Assembly (NCBI RefSeq): GCF_947500765.1
Contig: NZ_CANMTH010000005.1
Location: 186,001 to 250,000, forward strand
Source of the DNA: an uncultured Formosa sp.
GTDB taxonomy: Bacteria > Bacteroidota > Bacteroidia > Flavobacteriales > Flavobacteriaceae
Direction of reading: 5' to 3'
DNA: 64,000 nucleotides
How positions within the stretch are numbered: position 1 is the stretch's first letter; each line of letters begins with the position of its first letter. Below the pieces are notes generated by a model, which was not told the origin of the DNA, ran no database searches, and saw only the letters and a list, made by a program, of their open reading frames with translations. Shown in pieces: positions 28,402 through 39,169 of the stretch. The position numbers and the translations under genes are program-made.

Positions 28402-29226
28402 ATGAAAGTATGTGTATGGTTATGTTCTTTTTTATGTCTGGCATTTAGTCTAGATGGTATAGCACAATCTGAAGATGGATTCGTAGATCTTTTTAATGGA
28501 AAAAATTTTGATGGTTGGTATTTAAAGATAAGAAGTGGAGATGCAGAAATGGCTAAAAAAATATTTGCTATAGAAGATGATATGATTCATGTTTTTAATG
28601 CTGATTTTCCGAACCAGTATAAACTAAATACAGGCGAGAACGATACACACGGTTTAATATATTCTAAAAAGGCCTACAGTAAATATATTTTAAAGTTTGA
28701 ATATAAGTGGGGAAATCGTATTGCTAATAATTTTAATAAATGGCAGTATGATGCAGGTGTCTATTACCATGTTGTTAACGACGCTGTTTGGCCTGTGGGA
28801 ATAGAATATCAGATTAGATACGACCATATTACAAATACAAATCATACCGGAGATTTAATTCGACCTAAAGGGGCCGAATATGATTGGTATAGTAACCAAA
28901 CTGGTAATACTTATTTACATCCAAATAATGGTGGGAAGCTAGAAGATAAAAAAAATTGGATGCATTTGGCAAGTCATACAACCAATTTTAATGGCATAAA
29001 TAACGAATGGAACCATTGCGAGATTATAGTCATGGGAAGTGAATATGCCATTCATAAATTAAATGGAGAGGTGGTAAATATGGCCTTCAATTTAAAACCC
29101 AGTGAAGGTATATTCGGATTTCAATCTGAAACTGCAGAAATCTATTATAGAAATATAAAAATTAAAGAATTTGATGCCATTATTCCTGCCGAAATATTCT
29201 TGAATTCAAAAAATAAGGGGAAGTAA
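28402..29226 (+). CDS. DUF1080 (3-keto-disaccharide hydrolase-like) family protein
   Basis: A 274 aa secreted protein (signal ending DGIAQ). The N-terminal FVDLFNGKNFDGWYLK motif and the late GIFGFQSETAEIYYRNIKIKEF are the hallmarks of the DUF1080 family, a concanavalin-like beta-jellyroll. Some members bind or cleave glycans, including 3-keto-glycosides; the substrate here is unknown. It ends the sulfatase operon. Confidence 0.85.
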   Translation: MKVCVWLCSFLCLAFSLDGIAQSEDGFVDLFNGKNFDGWYLKIRSGDAEMAKKIFAIEDDMIHVFNADFPNQYKLNTGENDTHGLIYSKKAYSKYILKFEYKWGNRIANNFNKWQYDAGVYYHVVNDAVWPVGIEYQIRYDHITNTNHTGDLIRPKGAEYDWYSNQTGNTYLHPNNGGKLEDKKNWMHLASHTTNFNGINNEWNHCEIIVMGSEYAIHKLNGEVVNMAFNLKPSEGIFGFQSETAEIYYRNIKIKEFDAIIPAEIFLNSKNKGK

Positions 29227-29855
29227 ATTTAGTCTACATAAAAAGCATAATAGCTTCTAATTCTCTAAAAATTTAATCTAGTTATAAAATAATTAATAAC
29301 TGGGTCAATTTATACCATAGTCTCTTCCTTTTAATACATTTTCTGTTTGTCACCTTCATAATGTATCAATATTTCAATAGTTGTGGTGTAGAAAGATCCT
29401 TGTCTCAATAAATTTAGAAATTTGAGTTGATATAAAAACAAATTTTTAAAAGGAGCTCTAATATACAAGTCTTAAAAAAGAATATGGTTTATGTATTACG
29501 GTGTTTATTTATTTTAAGACCTAAAAAGAGGGGGTGTTTATATATATTATAACATACTCTAAATTTAAAATAAAGGCATTTAAAATAAATATAAATGGAT
29601 AGTGCTTCTAAATCGTGCAGATTAAAACTGGTGACTTAGTATGATTTAAAAAAAACAATTAAAATTTTAGTCGAATTGTTAATGAGCCCACTAAAACAGG
29701 CTTTTTTTTGAGAAAATGGGTTTAAATTTATTAAGATTGACTCATATTTTATACCAAAAAAAAGAAGAGCGCTCTATTATTGTAATGTCATTTAAACAGA
29801 AATGATTTTAAACCCATTTTAAGATTTAATTATAAAATTAATACGATTTAAATAT
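29227..29855 (+). other. Long intergenic region before the second GH88
   Basis: About 630 bp with no credible gene. Contents: a weak terminator-like hairpin GAGCC...GGCTTTTTTTT (29684-29709), a perfect palindrome AGAGCGCTCT (29766-29775), and TTGACTCATATTTTA near 29738, a weak relative of the regulator box at about 118 bp before the next start. The rest is AT-rich and unremarkable. Confidence 0.45.
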
Positions 29856-31073
29856 ATGAATTTACTAAAAGGAACTTTCGTAGCTTGTCTTTGTGCTGCC
29901 ACGTTAATTGGATGCGATTCAAAAAAGAAAGATGTAACCGTTTCTTCGGTTGATAAAACTGTAGAAATAGTCAATACAGATCGAATACTTGATTTAAGTG
30001 TCGGTAAAGTTAAAACAACATTAGCTTCTTTAACAGTGGCCGATAGTTTTCCAAGAAATATAAGTAAAGGTAAGAAAGATTGGAATCTTGTAGGTGTAAC
30101 AGATTGGTGTTCTGGTTTTTGGCCAGGTGTGCTTTGGTATGCTTATGAGTATTCAAAAGATCCAGTGATTAAAGCTGGAGCAGAAAAATTTACAGCACCC
30201 TTAAAAGAAATTGCTTATACACCTGCAGATAATCATGATATTGGTTTTATGGTATATTGTAGTTATGGAAATGGATACAGATTAACTGGTAATGAAGAAT
30301 ATAAAACAGTAATGCTTGCCGCTGCAGATACATTAGCTACATTATATAATCCTAAAGTTGGAACTATTCTATCTTGGCCTGTAATGGTGCCTAAGCTTGG
30401 TTACAATACGATTATTGATAATATGATGAATTTAGAACTTTTATTTTGGGCTGCTAAAAACGGAGGAGATAAAAGTTTATATGATATCGCAGATAGTCAT
30501 GCCGAAAAATCTATGAAGTATTTGGTACGTCCAGATTATTCAATTTATCACGTTGCGCTTTTCGATGAAGCTACAGGAAAATTTAGAAAAGGGATTACAC
30601 ACCAAGGTTATGCAGACGAGTCTATGTGGGCAAGAGGACAAGGTTGGGGAATTTACGGTTTCGCCATGTCTTACAGAGAAACAGGAAAAGAAGAATATTT
30701 AGAAACGTCTATGAAATTAGCCGATCACTTCTTAGAACGTTTACCAGAAGATGGAATACCATACTGGGATTTCGACGATCCAAAAATACCAGATGCACCT
30801 AAAGACGCTTCAGCAGCATCTTTAATAGCTTGTGGAATGCTAGAATTAGCCGGACAAGTAAAAGATGAGGCGCTAAAAGAAAAATATACAAATGCAGCTA
30901 AAGCATTGATGGAAAAATTAGAATCTGACACGTATTTTAGCGGAGATACTAACGAAGCATTGTTATTGCATTCTACTGGTCATCTTCCTAATAATTCAGA
31001 AATAGATGTACCTATAATTTACGCAGATTATTATTTTATGGAAGCTCTATTAAGATTAGAGAAGCTTAAATAG
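29856..31073 (+). CDS. GH88 unsaturated glucuronyl hydrolase, lipoprotein (copy 2)
   Basis: A 405 aa lipoprotein (lipobox TLIGC), closely related over its whole length to the GH88 at 14943. It keeps both key acids: Asp128 in HDIGF and Asp188 in IIDNMMN. It has the same predicted role of removing the unsaturated uronate left by the lyases. The lower conservation is in the N-terminal 60 residues and the surface loop around the SWPV segment, which may alter preference for sulfation or linkage. It is transcribed alone, flanked by long intergenic regions, and ends with a strong terminator. Confidence 0.93.
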   Translation: MNLLKGTFVACLCAATLIGCDSKKKDVTVSSVDKTVEIVNTDRILDLSVGKVKTTLASLTVADSFPRNISKGKKDWNLVGVTDWCSGFWPGVLWYAYEYSKDPVIKAGAEKFTAPLKEIAYTPADNHDIGFMVYCSYGNGYRLTGNEEYKTVMLAAADTLATLYNPKVGTILSWPVMVPKLGYNTIIDNMMNLELLFWAAKNGGDKSLYDIADSHAEKSMKYLVRPDYSIYHVALFDEATGKFRKGITHQGYADESMWARGQGWGIYGFAMSYRETGKEEYLETSMKLADHFLERLPEDGIPYWDFDDPKIPDAPKDASAASLIACGMLELAGQVKDEALKEKYTNAAKALMEKLESDTYFSGDTNEALLLHSTGHLPNNSEIDVPIIYADYYFMEALLRLEKLK

Positions 31074-31158
31074 AATATTACACAATATTAATTTAGTTTG
31101 TTTTTTTTTTTTTGCAAATCAGGAGATGATTTAGAGATTATATCCCTTATTTGATTTT

Positions 31159-31194
31159 AACCCTTTTAGAAGTCGTTCTAAAAGGGTTTTTTAT
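31159..31194 (+). terminator. Rho-independent terminator after GH88 copy 2
   Basis: A perfect 13-bp stem AACCCTTTTAGAA / TTCTAAAAGGGTT with a GTCG loop, followed by a T-rich tail. Confidence 0.9.
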
Positions 31195-32179
31195 TTTATC
31201 TGAGTTCATATATCAAGAAGCTTTTAATAATGTGTTATTCCATGTCTTAAATAGGGAGGTAATACTTTATTCTAATTAGTGAATTGCTAAAATAAAAGAC
31301 TCTTATGTTAACAAAACATTAAGGAATAAGCTTATGTTCTAGCTGTTTAACGTATTTAAAAATAAATACAATAAAGTGAGCTGTAAAGCCTAGTCATAAA
31401 CATGAAGTGGGGCTTAGAGATGTTAAAATTATGGTTGAAATACAATTAAAGTTTAAAGAAGTGCTTTTAAGTATAAAATTCTTAGTATAAAAGATGTTTA
31501 TTGAGTAAATGAAAATATTAAATGTCTATTTGTGAGAATAGATTAAATATACACACGTTTGTATCTTGTTTTTTCTATTTTTAGTCAAATAAAACGGAGT
31601 TGTATTTGTGTATTGATTTTCAGTGTTTTATTTTATTTGTTGGAGTTTTTAATAAAAAAGCAGATAAGTTTTTTTAACATTTAAGACGACATGTAACATT
31701 TTACAAAAGGATAAAACAACGATAAATTTGTATTGCCTAATTATCAAATTTCCCTATCCTTAAAAAGGATTAAAATATTAATTGTATGTTAAATTTGAGA
31801 ATTGCATAAAAACATGTTGCATAAAAACAGGTGAGGTATAGTAATTAATGCCCAAACCACTGTTTATAAGGAAAGTTAGCTAAAAATGGGTGATAAGTTA
31901 GATAGATAGAATCATGATTTAGATGATAAATAAGGCATTATTTATAAAATTGTTAACAGAAACACCAAATGAAATGTTAACGTTTTAATTCTGGTATTCA
32001 ACAAACATTATTAACATAAAACAATCTATTATGACAAAAAAAAAATTACTTAAGCATCATCCTAAACCAAATGATGTTTATCTGAAAAAAGGCAAAATTT
32101 AATTCATGTGGAGTGTGTTAAACTTTGATAAAAACTTAACAAACAAGTAAAATAGTATAGTATAACTAAAAAGTAATTT
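31195..32179 (+). other. Long leader region before susC
   Basis: About 1 kb with no credible protein gene. TAAATTTG at 31723-31730 fits the -7 element of Bacteroidota promoters, which would give a leader of roughly 440 nt. TTTAAGACG (near 31680) recurs before the genes at 38039 and 61033. Long leaders ahead of susC are common and often carry regulatory RNA; I cannot identify one here. Confidence 0.4.
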
Positions 32180-35100
32180 ATGTATAAGAATTATAATTTT
32201 AAAAAGTCTTCAATAAAGCCAGCCTTGTTTATGGCCTTATTGCTAAGCTTATCTTATGGTAGTGTATTTGCTGCAAACGATACGGATAAATTAGTTGATG
32301 AAGCAAGTGTAAGCGAACAAAACCTAACTATTACTGGAAATGTAACTTCTGTAGACGATGGCATGCCATTAGCAGGAGTGAATGTAATTTTAAAAGGTGT
32401 ACAAGGTGTAGGAACCGTAACAGATTTTGATGGTAATTATTCTTTAGATGTACCATCTTCTACTTCTGTTCTTATGTTTAGTTCTATTGGGTATGTATCT
32501 CAAGAAGTTTCTGTAGCTGGTAATACAAAATTAAACATTCAATTAGAAACTAACATTAGTGAATTAGACGAAGTTATTGTTGTAGGGTTTGGTACTCAGA
32601 AAAAAGCAACACTTACAGGATCTGTAGCACAAGTAAAAGGAGACGATGTTGTAAAAGGTAAAGGTACGTCTAGTGCGGTATTAGCTTTACAAGGTGAGGT
32701 TCCTGGTTTAGTTGTTACACGTACATCTTCGCGTCCAGGTGTAGAGGGAACGTCTATTAATATTCGTGGAGATATTTCTGTAAATAGTATCAGTCCGCTT
32801 ATCTTATTAGATGGTGTTGAAATTTCTCAAAGTGATTTATCAGCAATTAACGCTAACGATATTGAAACCTATTCTGTGTTAAAAGATGCTTCTGCTGCAA
32901 TTTTTGGTACTAAAGCTGCTGGAGGTGTTATTTTGGTAACTACTAAAAAAGGTAAAGAAGGGAAAATGCAAATTAGCTATAAAGGAGAAACGCAATTAAA
33001 CTTTGCAAAAGACTTCCCTGTTGCTAATATGAAAGAGTGGGCAGATGCTTGGTTAGTAGCAGGTAGAAATGATGCTGTAAACTTTGTAGATGGAGACGGA
33101 AATCAACAAACAGCAGCAACAAGCTTTAGATTCTTTACAGAGGACGAGTTTATGATGATATCTAATGGAACTATGCCAATGGCTCCAAACTCTTATTTTT
33201 GGTTAGGTAAAGATCACTATTTTTCTGATACAAGCCAGTTTGATGCAGTATATGGAACAACTATTACAGAAAGACATGATTTTTCACTTTCTGGAGGTAA
33301 TGAGAATGCAACGTATAGATCATCTTTTGGGTATGCAAACGAGCGCTCTCCTATTTCATTCGTTTACGACGGACAAAAACGTTACAACTTCCGTACAAAT
33401 GTGTCGTACAAGGTTAATGATTTAGTAAAAACAGATTTTAATATTTCATACAATAGTGATATTATTGATACTCCAACTCAAGGTGTAGGGTATGGTATTC
33501 AAGACATGAATATTTTCCCATTGTATAATCCAGCTGGACAGTTTTACGATAATTTTGGGTCAAACAACCCTCTTGCATTTTTAAAAGAAGGTGGTCGTGT
33601 TAAAGATCGTACTAATATATTTCGTTTAGGTGGTAAAATTACATTAGACTTAGACAAGTATATTGAAGGATTAAACTTCTCTTACTTTGGAAACATATCA
33701 ATAACAGAAAATAGAAAAAATAAAACATGGAAACCAGTAACAATGTATGATTGGGAAGGTAATGTAACAGGTACACCAACAACTTTAGTTAACTCTAAAT
33801 TAGAAGTAACAGAAGCAGATTATGTATTCCAAAATCATATTTTTCAATTAAATTACAACCGTTCATTCGGAAACCATAATCTAGGAGTTATGGCTGGGTA
33901 TACTGCAGAATTAACCGAAACAGAGAAATACTTTATGTCTCGTTCTAATTTAGTAGATGCATCTTTAAACGATTTAAATGCTTTTGATGTAACTACACAA
34001 ACAAATAGTGGAGGAAGTAATAATGTTGCTTTAGTATCTTATTTAGGAAAAATTAATTACGATTACAATGGTATTTATTTATTAGAAGTATTAGGGCGTC
34101 GTGATGGGTCTTCTCGTTTACACCCAGATTATAGATGGAAAAATTTCTTTGGCGCATCTACAGGTATAGTGCTTTCTGAGATGTCTTTTATGGATGATAG
34201 CGTTATTAATCTGTTAAAATTACGTGCTTCTTATGGAGAAACAGGTTCTGTAACAGGTATAACCGCATACGATTATTACTCTAGTATTGGTAATGGTACC
34301 GTATTATTTGGTAGTACGCCGCAATTGGCAGCAACATCTTATATTAATGGATTATCTTCTTTAGATCGTACTTGGGAGCGTGTGTCTACAAGTAACATTG
34401 CAGTGGATTTTGGATTATTAAATAATAGATTAACCGGTACTGCTGAATATTATATTCGTAAAAACGACGGTATGTTAGTTAACGTTACCTATCCAAATGT
34501 ATTAGGTGTTACGGCTCCAAAAACAAATAGTGGTGATTTCGAAACTAAAGGTTACGAATTGTCATTAAACTGGAGAGATCGCATTGGAGACGATTTTACT
34601 TATCGCGTAGGTCTTGCATTCTGGGATAACGAAAGTGAAGTTAAACGTATGGAAGGTAAAAATTCTATTAGTATAGGCTCAAATAGTATTATTGAAGGAA
34701 AACCTTTAAATGCTATTTATGCTTATAAAACAGATGGTTTATTAAAAACAGAAGACCAAGTATTAAATTATTATAATCAAGTTGGATTTGAAGACCCTTC
34801 AACTCAAGAAATGAAGGATGGTACGAAGTTACCAAATTATAGAAGTGCAGATCGTTTAGTTCCTGGAACAGTTAATCGTGTAGATGTGAGTGGAGATGGT
34901 ATTATTGATCAAGATGATTTAGTATATGTAGGAGATGCTAATCCACATAAAAGTTTTGGTATTAACTTAGGATTTACTTATAAAAATTTCGATTTCAGTG
35001 CATTTTTTCAAGGAGTTGGAGAAGTAAATATTGTTAGAACAGGTTCACTATCTTATCCATTTCAACAATGGTGGACAAACCAAAACCCTACCTTTACAAA

Positions 35101-35437
35101 CAAGACTTGGACACCAGAGAATTCAAATTCAAATACTCCAGCAGCATTTGTAAATACTTCTAGAAAAGTATGGAATTATGATGATCTAAATGATATAAAC
35201 GTTATTAAAGGAGCATATTTAAGAGCTAAAGCAATATCTGTTGGGTACGGATTACCACAGGATGTTTTAGATAAAATGGGAATGGATAAAGTAAGATTAT
35301 CTTTAACAGGAAACGATTTGTTTACAATTTCAAATATTAGAGATGGATTAGATCCTGAATTCGGTGAAGGAACAAGACAAGGTAGTATGATTCCTTTTAC
35401 ATCTGCATTGATCTTTGGAGTTGAACTTGCATTTTAA
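32180..35437 (+). CDS. susC: SusC-like TonB-dependent outer-membrane oligosaccharide transporter
   Basis: The 1085 aa protein imports oligosaccharides through the outer membrane, powered by TonB. Visible parts are a signal peptide (ending SVFAA), a carboxypeptidase-regulatory-like domain (about 50-125, ITGNVTSVDDGMPLAGVNV), the TonB box region with EVIVVGFGTQKK (about 137), a plug domain with the VxxLQGEVPGLVV motif, and a 22-strand barrel ending in a C-terminal Phe (FGVELAF). There is no STN domain, so sigma/anti-sigma control is not indicated, in line with the HTCS. It pairs with the susD 23 bp downstream. The gene name denotes the family only. Confidence 0.97.
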   Translation: MYKNYNFKKSSIKPALFMALLLSLSYGSVFAANDTDKLVDEASVSEQNLTITGNVTSVDDGMPLAGVNVILKGVQGVGTVTDFDGNYSLDVPSSTSVLMFSSIGYVSQEVSVAGNTKLNIQLETNISELDEVIVVGFGTQKKATLTGSVAQVKGDDVVKGKGTSSAVLALQGEVPGLVVTRTSSRPGVEGTSINIRGDISVNSISPLILLDGVEISQSDLSAINANDIETYSVLKDASAAIFGTKAAGGVILVTTKKGKEGKMQISYKGETQLNFAKDFPVANMKEWADAWLVAGRNDAVNFVDGDGNQQTAATSFRFFTEDEFMMISNGTMPMAPNSYFWLGKDHYFSDTSQFDAVYGTTITERHDFSLSGGNENATYRSSFGYANERSPISFVYDGQKRYNFRTNVSYKVNDLVKTDFNISYNSDIIDTPTQGVGYGIQDMNIFPLYNPAGQFYDNFGSNNPLAFLKEGGRVKDRTNIFRLGGKITLDLDKYIEGLNFSYFGNISITENRKNKTWKPVTMYDWEGNVTGTPTTLVNSKLEVTEADYVFQNHIFQLNYNRSFGNHNLGVMAGYTAELTETEKYFMSRSNLVDASLNDLNAFDVTTQTNSGGSNNVALVSYLGKINYDYNGIYLLEVLGRRDGSSRLHPDYRWKNFFGASTGIVLSEMSFMDDSVINLLKLRASYGETGSVTGITAYDYYSSIGNGTVLFGSTPQLAATSYINGLSSLDRTWERVSTSNIAVDFGLLNNRLTGTAEYYIRKNDGMLVNVTYPNVLGVTAPKTNSGDFETKGYELSLNWRDRIGDDFTYRVGLAFWDNESEVKRMEGKNSISIGSNSIIEGKPLNAIYAYKTDGLLKTEDQVLNYYNQVGFEDPSTQEMKDGTKLPNYRSADRLVPGTVNRVDVSGDGIIDQDDLVYVGDANPHKSFGINLGFTYKNFDFSAFFQGVGEVNIVRTGSLSYPFQQWWTNQNPTFTNKTWTPENSNSNTPAAFVNTSRKVWNYDDLNDINVIKGAYLRAKAISVGYGLPQDVLDKMGMDKVRLSLTGNDLFTISNIRDGLDPEFGEGTRQGSMIPFTSALIFGVELAF

Positions 35438-35460
35438 TTAAAACTTTTAATTTAAAGAAT

Positions 35461-37353
35461 ATGAAAAATATACATTATAATATAAAAAGAATAGGGTTAG
35501 CAACCGTAGTCTCAGTATTCATGTTTACTGGATGCTCAGATTATTTAGATCAAGAACCACTAGATTCTGTTACAGAAGCAGTGTATTTTAAAACTGCAGA
35601 ACAGTTTGAAACAGCTGCAAATTATTTTTACCGTGCATCTTTAGGATATGATGCAGGAGATGAATCTTCAGATTTATCAGGAAACCTAGATATTTCTCCG
35701 TCTTACGGACAAGGTCAATCCATTATACCTACATCAGATGCTGTTTGGTCAGGTAATTATGGCCAATTAAGAGAACCAAATCAACTCATCGAAAAAGCAG
35801 CAGAATACGATGGAGATCAGTCAGAAATTGCAGGATCTGTTGCAACAGCTTATTTCTTTAGAGCTTGGTGTCACTTTAATTTGTTACAACGTTTTGGAGG
35901 TGTACCAATAGTTACACGTTCTCTAGATGTAGATTCTGAAGAATTATACGGGCCAAGAAACAGTCGTTACGAAGTGGTATATCAAATTCTTAGTGATTTA
36001 GACGTTGCTATTGCAGATTTACCTACAGAAAATAGCATTCCAGATTCAGAAAAAGGGAAACTTTCAACAGAAGCGGCTAGAGCATTTAAAGCACGTGTGG
36101 CGTTATATGAAGCAACTTGGGAAAAATATGTAGGTACTACTACAGATGGAGACGGTGTTAGCACAGGAGCAGGATCTAATAAACCAGCAGGATACCCAAG
36201 TGTAGACGAGTTATTTTCTGAAGCTAAAGAGCAATCTCTAGCGGTTATTAATAGTGGTGCTTATGAATTGTGGGATTATCGCGAACAATTCGGAGATAGA
36301 AATTTATATTATCTATTTAATTTAGAAGATGGAGGTTCTAACCCTGCAGGCTTATCTAAAGCAAATAATAAAGAGTATATTATTCAAACAGTTTACGATT
36401 ATACATTAAGAAGAATAAATAAAAACTTAACACACTCTAAAGCACATACACCATCTCGTAAATTAATGGATATGTACCTATGTACAGATGGTTTACCAGT
36501 ACAACACTCTTCTGTCTTTGAAGGGTATAATACTATGACTTCAGAATTCCGTAATCGTGATTATCGTTTAACAAGTTTTGTTCGTGAACCTTTAGTAGAA
36601 TACTGGGGTTGGGGAAGTAGTGTAGACGGTGGAGGAGCACAATATGGTGTAGACTTCGCAGACGCAGGTACTAATTTTGACTATAGATATGTGCCGGAAT
36701 TAACAAGCCCAGGAGCTGGACGTAATATTGGTTATATGGGTGTTAAATTCACTACAGAGTATATTTTAAGAGAAACTAAATATGAATCTTTTAATTATCC
36801 TTATTTACGTTATGCAGAGGTTCTTTTAACGTATGCAGAAGCTACAGTAGAATCAGGAGGAGGAGCTATTTCTGATGGTGATTTAGATATCTCTATCAAT
36901 AAAATTAGAGAACGTTCTAATGTTGCACCTTTAACAAATGCATTAATTGCACCATTTTCAGACTTAACTATGTTAGGAGAAATACGTAGAGAGCGTGCTA
37001 TCGAATTATTTGGTGAAAATCAACGTTTCAACGATTTAAAACGTTGGGGTATTGCAGAAGAGGAGTTAGGTCATGTTGTAGCAACAACATATGTAGAAGG
37101 TACAGAGTTTGAAACGGCTGAAAATCCTAAAAATCCAGGATCTAATATTTATATACCTAGTGCATTCTCTTACGGAACAACATCTACAGAACAATCTGTA
37201 TCTAGTTATTCAGGTATAGCAACAACTAAGCCTGGTGCATTAATATTAGATATTGCAGGGAATAGAAACTTCTCTATAAATAATTATTTAGATCCTATCG
37301 GGTCAGATCAAATCAGATTAAACCCTGAATTATTACAAAACCCAGGATGGTAA
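35461..37353 (+). CDS. susD: SusD-like glycan-binding lipoprotein
   Basis: A 630 aa surface lipoprotein (lipobox FTGC) that caps the SusC transporter and binds the glycan. The N-terminal SDYLDQEPLDSVTEA is typical, as are the TPR-like helices (AYFFRAWCHFNLLQRFGG) and the C-terminal RRERAIELFGENQRFNDLKRWG motif. It follows susC directly and ends with a strong terminator, so susCD forms its own unit. The binding preference cannot be read from sequence. Confidence 0.96.
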   Translation: MKNIHYNIKRIGLATVVSVFMFTGCSDYLDQEPLDSVTEAVYFKTAEQFETAANYFYRASLGYDAGDESSDLSGNLDISPSYGQGQSIIPTSDAVWSGNYGQLREPNQLIEKAAEYDGDQSEIAGSVATAYFFRAWCHFNLLQRFGGVPIVTRSLDVDSEELYGPRNSRYEVVYQILSDLDVAIADLPTENSIPDSEKGKLSTEAARAFKARVALYEATWEKYVGTTTDGDGVSTGAGSNKPAGYPSVDELFSEAKEQSLAVINSGAYELWDYREQFGDRNLYYLFNLEDGGSNPAGLSKANNKEYIIQTVYDYTLRRINKNLTHSKAHTPSRKLMDMYLCTDGLPVQHSSVFEGYNTMTSEFRNRDYRLTSFVREPLVEYWGWGSSVDGGGAQYGVDFADAGTNFDYRYVPELTSPGAGRNIGYMGVKFTTEYILRETKYESFNYPYLRYAEVLLTYAEATVESGGGAISDGDLDISINKIRERSNVAPLTNALIAPFSDLTMLGEIRRERAIELFGENQRFNDLKRWGIAEEELGHVVATTYVEGTEFETAENPKNPGSNIYIPSAFSYGTTSTEQSVSSYSGIATTKPGALILDIAGNRNFSINNYLDPIGSDQIRLNPELLQNPGW

Positions 37354-37393
37354 GATTTATATTATAATTCTCAAATCTATTTATATTTAACTT

Positions 37394-37431
37394 AAAAGCA
37401 GTTGCGATTTTATCGCAGCTGCTTTTTTTTT
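37394..37431 (+). terminator. Rho-independent terminator after susD
   Basis: Near-perfect hairpin AAAAGCAGTTGCGA / TCGCAGCTGCTTTT with a 5-nt loop and a following run of Ts. Confidence 0.9.
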
Positions 37432-37812
37432 ACTTTGTTTTAATGTAAGATGTGCTTTTAATTTAAAAGATGACGCAGTTTAGTACTTATCTTATTTCTC
37501 TAAAAAAGTTCCTTAAGTTTCAAAAACATAAATTAAAGGCTTGTTATGTCTTTTTTATTCAATCATTTTAACATAATTATGACTTAAAATACAACTTTAA
37601 AATGGTAGATGTTAATGAAAATATTTCAAAAATAAAAACAGTTGAAAACAAGCTTTAAGAAAAATAATTATGAGAATAAAGTGGAGGAGATAAGAAAAAA
37701 TACGAGCAAAAATAAAGTTGTTTTAAACGGTGTATTAAATTAGTTTTAAAACCATATAATTTTTTAAAAAGCCTATTAACACTAGGGAAAACAGTAAAAA
37801 TGGTTAATGTGT

Positions 37813-37835
37813 TATAGTAATTGAACTATAATTTA
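37813..37835 (+). promoter_or_regulatory. Candidate regulator box upstream of the propeller-MFS operon
   Basis: TTGAACTATAATTTA, the best match to the recurring box, within the palindrome TATAGT-AATTGA-ACTATA. It starts 218 bp before the gene, as does the copy near 60816 (217 bp). Confidence 0.45.
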
Positions 37836-37932
37836 TTCAATATTTATGGAACAATATTTAGATTGCAGTAGTTATTGTTTATTAAGTCTTAAAGAAAGTA
37901 GTTAAGTTTTTAAGACGTGTTAGAATTGGTTT

Positions 37933-37977
37933 AAAATTCATCCAAGGCGATAGAAACTTCAAATTGGATGAATTTTT
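37933..37977 (+). terminator. Terminator-like hairpin in the leader of the propeller-MFS operon
   Basis: Perfect 13-bp stem AAAATTCATCCAA / TTGGATGAATTTT with an 18-nt loop, running into TTTTTT. It lies between the candidate box and the gene, so it may be an attenuator rather than the end of susD transcription, which already has its own terminator. Confidence 0.6.
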
Positions 37978-38038
37978 TAAAAATAAAATACAACCATTTT
38001 TAGTATAAAAAGGATAAACATACTATTGAATACATAAG

Positions 38039-39142
38039 ATGAAAACAATTAGAATTTATATCCTACTCACGCTAGTATTTGTTTGCACAAGTGGTTTACA
38101 TGCGCAAAATAATATGAGCAAAAATCTTGGAGATGCACCAGTACATGGCGGTCTTGAAATGGATGGTTATTGGGTTTGGGGGAGTTCTGTAATAAAAGGC
38201 AATGATGGTATTTATAATATGTATGCCTCGCGCTGGCCAAAATATTTACCATTCCATCCAGGTTGGATGATTGCCTCAGAAATAGTACATGCTACTTCAA
38301 AAACACCTGAAGGACCTTATACATTTCAAGAGGTTGCTCTTGGAGCACGAGGCGCTCAGTTTTGGGACGGACGTTCTTGCCATAATCCTAAAATTGTAAA
38401 GTATAAAGATACTTACATTTTGTATTATATGGGATCTACGCATCCTTTTGAAGATGTTACTTTAGAAAATGTAAATCAATTCGATTTAAAAAGTAAATGG
38501 TGTATTGCTGGGCGTTGGGGAAAACGTATTGGTATGGCAACATCTAAAAGTCCAAACGGACCATGGGTACGTTTAGATACACCTATCTTAGATGTAAAAC
38601 CAAATTCATTTTATAGCTATTTAACCTCTAATCCATCACCTTTAATTAAAGAAGACGGATCTGTAGTCTTACTTTTTAAAGGGCGTGATTATAAGGCAGA
38701 TGGTATTACAAATGGAGACATGAATATTGGTGTAGCAACGGCACCGTCTTATGATGGTAAATATACCGTTATGGGAGATAAACCGTTATTTTCTGTAGAT
38801 CATTTTGGCGAAATTGAAGATCCTCATATTTGGGGTGATGCTACGGGCTTTTATATGGTAGCAAAAGACCAACGAGGTACTATAACAGGAACTGCAGGCG
38901 ATGGACTTTTAGCACATTCTAAAGATGGATTGCAGTGGGAAGTAGATAAAAATCCAAAAGCCTATACCAAAACTGTACATTGGGATAATGGCAAAACCAT
39001 AACACAAGGACAATTAGAACGTCCGTTTGTGTTAGTAGAAGATGGTAAGCCTACACATATATTTTTTGCAACTATGGATGGTCCTGGTGGATTTGGAAAT
39101 GGAACAAAAACTTGGAATATGGTTATTCCTTTTAAAAACTAA
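38039..39142 (+). CDS. Secreted five-bladed beta-propeller glycosidase (GH43/GH117-like)
   Basis: A 367 aa protein with a signal peptide (ending GLHAQ). Repeated blade signatures (YNMYASRWP, HNPKIVKYKDTYILYYMG, GMATSKSPNGPWVR, NPSPLIKEDGSVVLLFKG, EDPHIWGDATGFYMVAKD) show the propeller fold of clan GH-F and GH117-type enzymes. Possible catalytic acids are the Asp in WDGRSCHNPKI and the Glu in EIEDPHIW, but the exact family cannot be set by eye. It would act on a released oligosaccharide in the periplasm. It leads an operon with the MFS transporter (27 bp), an esterase and a sulfatase. Confidence 0.75.
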   Translation: MKTIRIYILLTLVFVCTSGLHAQNNMSKNLGDAPVHGGLEMDGYWVWGSSVIKGNDGIYNMYASRWPKYLPFHPGWMIASEIVHATSKTPEGPYTFQEVALGARGAQFWDGRSCHNPKIVKYKDTYILYYMGSTHPFEDVTLENVNQFDLKSKWCIAGRWGKRIGMATSKSPNGPWVRLDTPILDVKPNSFYSYLTSNPSPLIKEDGSVVLLFKGRDYKADGITNGDMNIGVATAPSYDGKYTVMGDKPLFSVDHFGEIEDPHIWGDATGFYMVAKDQRGTITGTAGDGLLAHSKDGLQWEVDKNPKAYTKTVHWDNGKTITQGQLERPFVLVEDGKPTHIFFATMDGPGGFGNGTKTWNMVIPFKN

Positions 39143-39169
39143 TTTAATTACAATTAATATTAAGATACA

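Larger units (their letters stand above)
37432..38038 (+). other. Intergenic region with regulator box and leader hairpins
   Basis: About 600 bp without a gene. TATAGTAATTGAACTATAATTTA (37813-37835) holds the regulator box inside an inverted repeat TATAGT-N6-ACTATA. Downstream come GTCTTAAA...TTTAAGAC and then a terminator-like hairpin AAAATTCATCCAA / TTGGATGAATTTT (37933-37976), 62 bp before the next gene. The order box, hairpin, gene also occurs near 55541 and 60801. Confidence 0.5.

Noticed and set aside
32031-32102. 23-aa ORF in the susC leader (MTKKKLLKHHPKPNDVYLKKGKI)
   Set aside because: Too short and low in complexity to support without conservation data.
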